Source: Lachnospiraceae bacterium UBA7589 (GTDB lineage Bacteria; Bacillota; Clostridia; Lachnospirales; Lachnospiraceae). From it: DNA of 37,698 nucleotides. How positions within the stretch are numbered: position 1 is the first letter of the stretch; each line of letters begins with the position of its first letter. Shown here piece by piece: positions 32,433 through 37,698 of this stretch. The notes below the pieces were generated by a model. It saw only the letters and a program-made list of their open reading frames with translations. It searched no databases and was not told where the DNA came from. Both the position numbers and the translations under genes were made by a program. The stretch spans positions 1 to 37,698 of the forward strand of contig DLKL01000017.1 in assembly GCA_002476495.1 (NCBI GenBank), in the 5' to 3' direction.

Positions 32433-33802
32433 TTCTCTCCAACCTCCTTCTTAATTTTTTCAATTATTTTTTTCTCAAGCTGAAGAGACTGGTCAAACAA
32501 ATATACCTCATGCAGAAGCACCACTTTTTTTACCAGCTCAGGCTTTAGATAATCAGCTCCCTCCTGTTCTTTTGGTGAGGTGTAGATTACTTCTTCAGGC
32601 ACTCCTGCCAGCAAAAGCCTAAGCTTGTAGTCATAGCATCTCTTTCCGCAGACAATAATCTGTTTTATGTGAGGATTGTTCAAAAATTCACAATCAGTAT
32701 CATATATCCAGTTAATAAATTCACTGGAATAAAGATTATCATGAAGGTCATCTATCAAAAGGATAACAGCCTTATCCGTCTTATCCTTTCCCAGGCTGTC
32801 AAAAACCCTTGAGCAGGCAACTGCATTCATTCCCTTTGCCAGCAGGTTTTCATATTCTATTCCACATATAACCTTTTTCTCATATCTGGTAGTATCAAGT
32901 TTAATAGCCTCCATTGATTTTTTTATCTGCTTATAATCCATGCCGAACCAATCAAGAAGAGCTATGGCAGCTGCCATATTATATATGTTAAATACAGCAT
33001 TGTGCAGCAATCTGTACTCCTCATCCCCATCCGGAGTTTTCAATACCATTTTTTTCTCGTCAAAATACTTCACATCATAGTCTATTTCGGGTGATTTAAA
33101 ATCACATTTTGTACAATGACACCTTCCTATGTGATGATATCTGAAAAAGTCATATTCCAGTTCTCCGCCGCATAACGGACAATATACAATATCCCTGACA
33201 ATGTTAGGTGGATTATCCACATCCATACTGTTCCTTGCAATTCCAAAATATCTGACATCCTGAGCAGTTCTTAATCCTGTTGTAATTATATCATCTCCGT
33301 TAAGAATAAGCCTTGTATTTTCGGGAATTGCCTTTTTCATTATACCTGCTATATACTCCGAGTGAGCATTTCTCTTGGCTGAATCCCTAAAAAGATTACA
33401 GCATATAAGATAATCCGGTTTTATAAGACTGTAGGTTTTGTCCGAGGTTCTTTCGTCTATTTCAAGTATTGCTATATCATATTTTGTTTTTCCGCTCCAG
33501 GTTGTACTTCTTATAAGGGTCCCTATAAGCCCAGGCAAAGTATTATATCCTGTGTTATTAATTGTCTTATATCCATTATATCTGAATACATCCGTAAGCA
33601 TTGAAGCCACAGTTGTTTTTCCATTCGTTCCTGTAACAGAAATAATTGTGCCGGGAGTATCCATATATGTGACAAACTTTTTACAAAACTTTACAGCTGT
33701 ATTTCCTACCATATAAGGAATATTTTTTCCGCATATTTTCAGCCCCAGATTAAAGACTTTTGCTGCCCACAGCCCGAAATAGAAGGAAATCGGTTTTTTC
33801 AT
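32429..33802 (-). CDS. MurT-like Mur ligase family protein (457 aa)
   Basis: This is a Mur-ligase-fold protein of the MurT type. It has the P-loop GTNGKTT (58-64), the ATP-site acidic segment LEIDE (113-117), a C4 zinc ribbon (Cys208, Cys211, then Cys228/Cys230 and Cys233) and a C-terminal DUF1727-like domain. In canonical MurT that domain has DNxADGRDTSWIYD, whose Asp contributes to the GatD triad. Here residues 355-365 read DNLYSSEFINW, so the Asp is lost. The canonical FRDQxDR motif is also changed, to FRDSAKR. ATP use looks intact but amidation from glutamine does not. It starts 7 bp after the ATP-grasp gene. Confidence 0.87.
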   Translation of the reverse strand: MKKPISFYFGLWAAKVFNLGLKICGKNIPYMVGNTAVKFCKKFVTYMDTPGTIISVTGTNGKTTVASMLTDVFRYNGYKTINNTGYNTLPGLIGTLIRSTTWSGKTKYDIAILEIDERTSDKTYSLIKPDYLICCNLFRDSAKRNAHSEYIAGIMKKAIPENTRLILNGDDIITTGLRTAQDVRYFGIARNSMDVDNPPNIVRDIVYCPLCGGELEYDFFRYHHIGRCHCTKCDFKSPEIDYDVKYFDEKKMVLKTPDGDEEYRLLHNAVFNIYNMAAAIALLDWFGMDYKQIKKSMEAIKLDTTRYEKKVICGIEYENLLAKGMNAVACSRVFDSLGKDKTDKAVILLIDDLHDNLYSSEFINWIYDTDCEFLNNPHIKQIIVCGKRCYDYKLRLLLAGVPEEVIYTSPKEQEGADYLKPELVKKVVLLHEVYLFDQSLQLEKKIIEKIKKEVGEK

Positions 33803-33809
33803 AATTACA

Positions 33810-34820
33810 CTATTCTCCCTTTATAATCTTATCAAACATTGGTTTTAAGCCCTTGTTGTCCTTATCAAGATGTATTTTTGACTGATATACATCATATCCC
33901 GGAAATTCATTTCCCTCAATAACCACAGGTCCATTTTCGGTTATACATATATCCCAGCCTGTATACCCTATCTCGGGGATTACCTCACTCATCTTCATTA
34001 CAAGCTCCTTTGCCTCTTCAAAAAGTGGTATCTTGAAGCCCATAATAGGCGTCTTTGTAACCGGATGAACCTCATATACATTTCCACTTTTGTCAATGGC
34101 CGGCTTTGTAATTACTCCATTTTCATCTACAACAGAAAACATTCCGCCATGGTTAAAGTTATCTACTACATTATTGCCATTACCAATTCTTATTACTCTA
34201 TAGGCAATGGTTGTCTTACCCTTTATTCTCATAGTGACCATACGGATTGTATTAACCGAATTAGGGAAAAGACGACTTATCTCATGATGCTGTACCACAA
34301 AGGTTTCAAGAAGGAACTGACGATTTTCCTTAAGCCTGTTATATAACTTTTTCTTATCATCTACATCAGCCGTTACAATTTTTTCTATATCCTTGCCACA
34401 CTGTCCGTCTACGGGCTTTGCCATAAAAACAGGATTATCCCGGAGAAACTTCCGGTATTCCTCATAAGTGGCAGTTTCCAGATCAATAAAGTCCCTATTC
34501 AGATATTGTCTGAATTTTTCGTTAAACTCCCTCTTATTTCTGAAATAATGATTATATGCCGGATTATTAAGCTTTTTTATATACGCATTATTTACTCCCC
34601 GGGTCACGAAGGTTGCCCTTTGTGCACCTGTAAGATTCTCAAAGAAAAATACCTTATAATCCATATAACCCGCCTGATATTTTATAGAGCATCCTATCAT
34701 ATCAAAAAAAGTAATTATACTGTTTTTCCCACTTCTCCTATGTACCTCTCCCACAGCCTTAAACATGGCACTGTAATTCATATGCATAAGTCTTTTAAAG
34801 TAATAACTGATTCGTCCCAT
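33810..34820 (-). CDS. ATP-grasp protein, sugar-transfer-associated type (336 aa)
   Basis: This is an ATP-grasp-fold ligase candidate. Features include FMAKPVDGQCGKDIEK (residues about 132-147, the ATP-binding Lys and glycine loop), VNTIRMVTM, a GGMFSVVDENG segment and the metal-binding C-terminal motif TGWDICITENGPVVIEGNEFPG. It resembles the ATPgrasp_ST type found near polysaccharide and envelope genes. No membrane span. It is the first gene of an operon with MurT-like, GatD-like, ABC-F and trpS, with a promoter at 34857-34885. The substrate is unknown; an amino-acid or acyl ligation onto an envelope precursor is plausible. Confidence 0.85.
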   Translation of the reverse strand: MGRISYYFKRLMHMNYSAMFKAVGEVHRRSGKNSIITFFDMIGCSIKYQAGYMDYKVFFFENLTGAQRATFVTRGVNNAYIKKLNNPAYNHYFRNKREFNEKFRQYLNRDFIDLETATYEEYRKFLRDNPVFMAKPVDGQCGKDIEKIVTADVDDKKKLYNRLKENRQFLLETFVVQHHEISRLFPNSVNTIRMVTMRIKGKTTIAYRVIRIGNGNNVVDNFNHGGMFSVVDENGVITKPAIDKSGNVYEVHPVTKTPIMGFKIPLFEEAKELVMKMSEVIPEIGYTGWDICITENGPVVIEGNEFPGYDVYQSKIHLDKDNKGLKPMFDKIIKGE

Positions 34821-34856
34821 TATAATCCATCCCTGTTCTTTAATCTAAACCCTATC

Positions 34857-34885
34857 AATATACCATAATATATAGTAAAAAACAA
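34857..34885 (-). promoter_or_regulatory. Promoter of the ATP-grasp/MurT-like/GatD-like operon
   Basis: On the minus strand TTGTTT (34880-34885) is 17 bp from TATATT (34857-34862). The -35 box lies at the centre of the inverted repeat 34868-34898, so a protein bound there would block or shape initiation. Confidence 0.55.
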
Positions 34886-34898
34886 GTTTACTACATAT
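34868..34898. repeat. Operator-like inverted repeat over the -35 box
   Basis: ATATATAGTAAA (34868-34879) mirrors TTTACTACATAT (34887-34898) with one mismatch and a seven-base centre. The half-site matches that of the repeat at 1988-2037. The TACTACATAT half resembles BlaI/MecI-type half-operators, but that comparison is weak. Confidence 0.5.
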
Positions 34899-34926
34899 TA
34901 AGGATTAATTTTGTTACATAAGACCA

Positions 34927-34959
34927 TAAGGGGCACATCGCATATGCGACAGCCCCTTA
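34927..34959. repeat. Nested hairpin TAAGGGGC / TCGCATATGCGA / GCCCCTTA
   Basis: The outer eight-base arms (34927-34934 and 34952-34959) enclose a 12-base palindrome (34938-34949). It lies 36 bp after the stop of the small Cys protein gene. No T-run follows on either strand, so it is a poor intrinsic terminator but a very stable structure. Confidence 0.6.
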
Positions 34960-34995
34960 CATAACTACAGAATTACCTGTTTATTTCCATATATG

Positions 34996-35184
34996 CTACT
35001 TTAAATTCTTGACAATAGGATCATAAAGGTCAAGAACACAGTGCTCATCTGCAGCAAAATGCTTACAGTTAAGACAGCTCTTTGATTCATCGTAGGAATT
35101 TGACACAGAATCACTCCCGGCCTTCTTGTTGTAAGCATGACATCTCTCGGCAACTTCTTTATAAACCTCTGTTGAACTACGCAT
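34996..35184 (-). CDS. Small Cys/His protein, possible metal-binding (62 aa)
   Basis: This is a short soluble protein with a good AGGAGG ribosome-binding site before its ATG. The C-terminal half has Cys37-x2-Cys40-x-His42-x6-Cys49, followed by LDLYDPIV, a pattern that could bind zinc or iron. Cys15-His16 could add ligands. I do not recognise a characterised family, and no function is claimed. It lies 91 bp after the ABC exporter, separated by a weak hairpin (35214-35235), and before the envelope operon. Confidence 0.7.
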   Translation of the reverse strand: MRSSTEVYKEVAERCHAYNKKAGSDSVSNSYDESKSCLNCKHFAADEHCVLDLYDPIVKNLK

Positions 35185-35213
35185 AATAACTTCCTCCTAT
35201 AAAAGCTTAATCT

Positions 35214-35235
35214 AAAAAGGCAGAATAAACGCCTT
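35214..35235 (-). terminator. Weak terminator after the ABC exporter
   Basis: On the minus strand AAGGC-N9-GCCTT is followed by TTT and AGATT. The five-bp stem is short, so read-through into the 62-aa gene is likely. Confidence 0.4.
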
Positions 35236-35275
35236 AATACATTTTATTATTTCCACTTTTATAGGAAAATATACA

Positions 35276-37192
35276 TTATTCCATATTGCCTGTGTAAAGC
35301 TGGTAATATTTTCCTCTTTGACTGATAAGCTCGTCATGTTGTCCTCTTTCTATTATTCGTCCCTGTTCAAGAACCATAATACAGTCACTGTTTCTTACAG
35401 TGGACAATCTGTGAGCGATAACAAAGGTGGTTCTCCCCTTCATAAGCTTATCCATACCTTCCTGGACTATCTTTTCCGTCCTTGTGTCTATGGAGCTGGT
35501 TGCCTCATCAAGGATCAATACCGGAGGATCAGCAATTGCTGCTCTGGCAATTGCAAGAAGCTGACGCTGACCCTGACTCAGGTTTCCTCCGTCTCCTGAA
35601 AGCATTGTGTTATACCCATCCGGAAGCATTTCAATAAAATCATGGGCATTAGCCAGCTTTGCCGCTGCAATAACCTCATCATCCGTTGCATCCAGCCTTC
35701 CGTATCTGATATTTTCCATTACGGAAGCAGAAAAGAGATGTGTATCCTGCAATACTATACCAAGGGATTTTCTCAAATCAGCTTTTTTTATCTTGTTTAT
35801 ATTTATACCGTCATATCTTATTTTGCCGTCCTGAATATCGTAGAAACGGTTAATCAGGTTGGTAATTGTGGTTTTACCTGCACCTGTAGAGCCTACAAAA
35901 GCTATCTTCTGTCCAGGAGTGGCAAATAGATCAATATTGTGTAATACTATCTTGTCATCATTATAACCAAAATCCACATCATCAAATACTACATCGCCCT
36001 TAAGCTCAACATAGGTAGTAGTATCATCTGCCTGATGGTAATGCTTCCATGCCCACATACCTGTTCTTTCTTCTGTCTCAAGGATTTTGCCTTCTTCCTT
36101 TTTTGCATTGACCAGGGTCACATAGCCTTCATCTACTTCAGGCACCTCGTCCATAAGCTTAAATATTCTCTCAGAGCCTGCAAGACCCATTACAACAGCA
36201 TTCATTTGCTGGCTTATCTGGTTAATAGGCATGTTAAAGCTCTTGTTAAAGGTCAGAAAGCTTACAAGGGCACCCAGTGTAAATCCTCCAAAGCCGTTCA
36301 GGGCAAGTATTCCTCCAAAAATAGCACACAATACATAGCTCATGTGTCCAAGCTGGCCATTTATAGGTCCCATCATATTTACATAGGTATTTGCATTTTT
36401 GGATGCATTATAAAGTATTTCATTTATCTCATGAAATTTTTCCCGGCTTTCCTCTTCATGGCAGAATACCTTTACCACCTTCTGCCCTTCCATCATTTCT
36501 TCTATATATCCGTTTACATTTCCCAAAGCCCTCTGCTGTTCAACGAAGTTTTTTCCACTGTGAGATAAAATCATTGAGCTTACCTTAAGCATAACAGCTA
36601 CCATAATAAGTGTAAGAACTGTGAGAGGGATATTCAGTGTTATCATTGCAAAAAATACGCTTACAATTGTTATAATGCTATTAATGAGCTGGGGAATGCT
36701 CTGGCTTATCATCTGCCTTAAGGTATCAATGTCGTTTGTGTATATTGACATTATGTCTCCGTGAGCATGGGTATCAAAATACTTTATAGGCAGACTCTCC
36801 ATATGAGTAAACAAATCTATTCTGAGATTATTCATGGTTCCCTGGGTAACAACAGCCATTACTCTGGCCTGAATGTATGATGCAAGAATACCAATACCAT
36901 AAAATACAGCTACCCCTGATATTGCGTGCAAAAGCTCTGAATAATCCCTGCTTCCTGATTCCAGCATAGGAGTGATATAATTGTCAATAAGTGTCATTGT
37001 AAAAAGTGTTCCTCTAACAGATGCAAGTACACTTACTATAATACAGATTAAAACAACTATACATTGTATCTTATACTTTTTTCCTACATAGCCCATCACC
37101 CGCTTGAATATTTTCCCCGGATTTTCCAGTTTTGGCTTAGGCCCTGCCATTCTTCCCTTCATTGGTCCTTTTACAACCTTTGCCTCTGCCAT
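35276..37192 (-). CDS. ABC exporter subunit with canonical ATPase site (638 aa)
   Basis: This is a half-transporter with six membrane spans (about 45-330) fused to an ATPase domain. The ATPase has a Walker A VGSTGAGKTT, a slightly altered signature LSQGQ (538-542), Walker B ending LDEATS with catalytic Glu563, and H-loop His594. A linker of about 45 residues (EEGKILETEERTGMWAWKHY) before the ATPase is typical of the clostridial YheH/LmrD-type partner. The TAATG stop/start overlap with the upstream gene shows it is co-translated with its partner. The complex is probably a heterodimeric multidrug or lipid exporter; the substrate is unknown. Confidence 0.93.
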   Translation of the reverse strand: MAEAKVVKGPMKGRMAGPKPKLENPGKIFKRVMGYVGKKYKIQCIVVLICIIVSVLASVRGTLFTMTLIDNYITPMLESGSRDYSELLHAISGVAVFYGIGILASYIQARVMAVVTQGTMNNLRIDLFTHMESLPIKYFDTHAHGDIMSIYTNDIDTLRQMISQSIPQLINSIITIVSVFFAMITLNIPLTVLTLIMVAVMLKVSSMILSHSGKNFVEQQRALGNVNGYIEEMMEGQKVVKVFCHEEESREKFHEINEILYNASKNANTYVNMMGPINGQLGHMSYVLCAIFGGILALNGFGGFTLGALVSFLTFNKSFNMPINQISQQMNAVVMGLAGSERIFKLMDEVPEVDEGYVTLVNAKKEEGKILETEERTGMWAWKHYHQADDTTTYVELKGDVVFDDVDFGYNDDKIVLHNIDLFATPGQKIAFVGSTGAGKTTITNLINRFYDIQDGKIRYDGININKIKKADLRKSLGIVLQDTHLFSASVMENIRYGRLDATDDEVIAAAKLANAHDFIEMLPDGYNTMLSGDGGNLSQGQRQLLAIARAAIADPPVLILDEATSSIDTRTEKIVQEGMDKLMKGRTTFVIAHRLSTVRNSDCIMVLEQGRIIERGQHDELISQRGKYYQLYTGNME

Positions 37193-37698
37193 TATGCCTC
37201 ACCTCCCTGCTGGTCAAAATCTCCACTTCCACCTGTCTGGGATTCAAATACATCCTTATATATCTCGTTACCCGCAAGAAGCTCCTCATGAGTTCCTATA
37301 CCGTTTATTCTTCCGTTATCCAATACAATAATACGGTCTGCATCCCTTACGCTGGCAATCCGCTGTGAAATTATAAGCTTTGTTGTATCAGGGATTTCAT
37401 CCCTGAATGCTTTCCTTATCTTGGCATCAGTGGCAGTATCAACAGCACTTGTGCTGTCATCAAGAATCAGTATTTTAGGTTTTTTCAAGAGAGCCCTGGC
37501 AATGCAAAGTCTTTGCCTTTGTCCTCCGGATACATTCGTTCCTCCCTGCTCTATCCTGGTATTGTAACCATCCGGAAATTCCATAATAAAATCATGGGCA
37601 CAGGCAAGCATGCACATTTTCCTGCACTCTTCATCAGTAGCGTTTTTATCACCCCAACGGAGGTTGTCATAGATTGTTCCACTGAATAGTATATTTTT
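37192..37698 (-). CDS. ABC exporter subunit with degenerate ATPase site, 3' part only
   Basis: The C-terminal 168 codons of a half-transporter run off the right edge; the frame stays open to base 37698. Visible parts of the ATPase domain are the post-Q-loop LFSGTIYDNLRWG, the signature VSGGQRQ, Walker B ILILDDSTSAVD with Asp in place of the catalytic Glu, and the H-loop LIISQRIASV with Gln in place of His. This is the standard degenerate half of a heterodimeric exporter (BmrC/LmrC type) whose active half is the next gene. The membrane domain lies outside the window. Confidence 0.92.
   Translation of the reverse strand, partial: KNILFSGTIYDNLRWGDKNATDEECRKMCMLACAHDFIMEFPDGYNTRIEQGGTNVSGGQRQRLCIARALLKKPKILILDDSTSAVDTATDAKIRKAFRDEIPDTTKLIISQRIASVRDADRIIVLDNGRINGIGTHEELLAGNEIYKDVFESQTGGSGDFDQQGGEA

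Noticed and set aside
37192..37617. A free-standing 141-aa protein starting at 37617
   Set aside because: The frame remains open to the window edge with typical ABC exporter sequence, so this is an internal Met of a truncated gene.
1..37698. CRISPR arrays, insertion sequences, tRNA genes, phage genes
   Set aside because: No regularly spaced repeats, transposase, tRNA cloverleaf or phage protein was recognised by reading either strand.

Overview
This window looks like chromosome from a low-GC Gram-positive anaerobe of the class Clostridia, most likely a member of the Lachnospiraceae. That is a judgement from protein style (TGS-domain nucleoside kinase, LacI-like sensor fused to GGDEF, MurT/GatD, CUT1-type sugar transporter without its own ATPase), from strong AGGAGG ribosome-binding sites, and from AT-rich intergenic DNA with TTGACA/TATAAT promoters. 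Almost everything is on the minus strand. The exceptions are a diguanylate cyclase (8081-10399), RNase P RNA (about 13186-13530) and a membrane protein (28119-29024).

Region 1 (1-7.9 kb): a strong leftward promoter with a boxA-like leader at the extreme left edge suggests an rRNA operon just outside. Then, reading leftward, come purM-purN-purD, a YtrA-type GntR regulator translationally coupled to clpC, a small conserved protein, and radA. Region 2 (7.9-13.1 kb): a cytosolic sensor/diguanylate cyclase diverges from the pur genes and converges on metF. It is followed by a thioesterase, a coiled-coil protein and a nitroreductase. Region 3 (13.1-21.8 kb): rnpB and an unknown helical protein, then a macromolecular-synthesis cluster dgt-dnaG-rpoD-trmK-nif3-nucleoside kinase. 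Region 4 (21.8-29 kb): a PrsA/SurA-like lipoprotein, then a carbohydrate ABC importer whose binding-protein gene has one in-frame TGA and a highly structured leader, then a membrane-anchored alpha/beta hydrolase and an unknown membrane protein. Region 5 (29-37.7 kb): an apparent operon of ATP-grasp protein, MurT-like ligase, GatD-like protein, ABC-F ATPase and trpS, then a small Cys-rich protein and a heterodimeric ABC exporter cut by the right edge.

The most striking observation is the MurT/GatD-like pair (31725-33802). Aligned by eye with remembered canonical sequences, the GatD-like protein has Thr in place of the nucleophilic Cys and Ile in place of the catalytic His. The MurT-like protein has lost the Asp-containing motif reported to supply the third triad member. 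Its ATP-binding P-loop and zinc ribbon are intact. With an ATP-grasp gene directly upstream, this may be a repurposed cell-envelope ligase system that does not use glutamine. Next in interest are an ABC-F ATPase whose second nucleotide site lacks the Walker A Lys and the H-loop His, the interrupted binding-protein gene with its three-hairpin leader, and two plus-strand terminators embedded in the 3' coding ends of convergent genes.

Many start codons given here are shorter than the longest open frame because a well-spaced ribosome-binding site points to an internal start. No CRISPR array, insertion sequence, tRNA gene or prophage was recognised.
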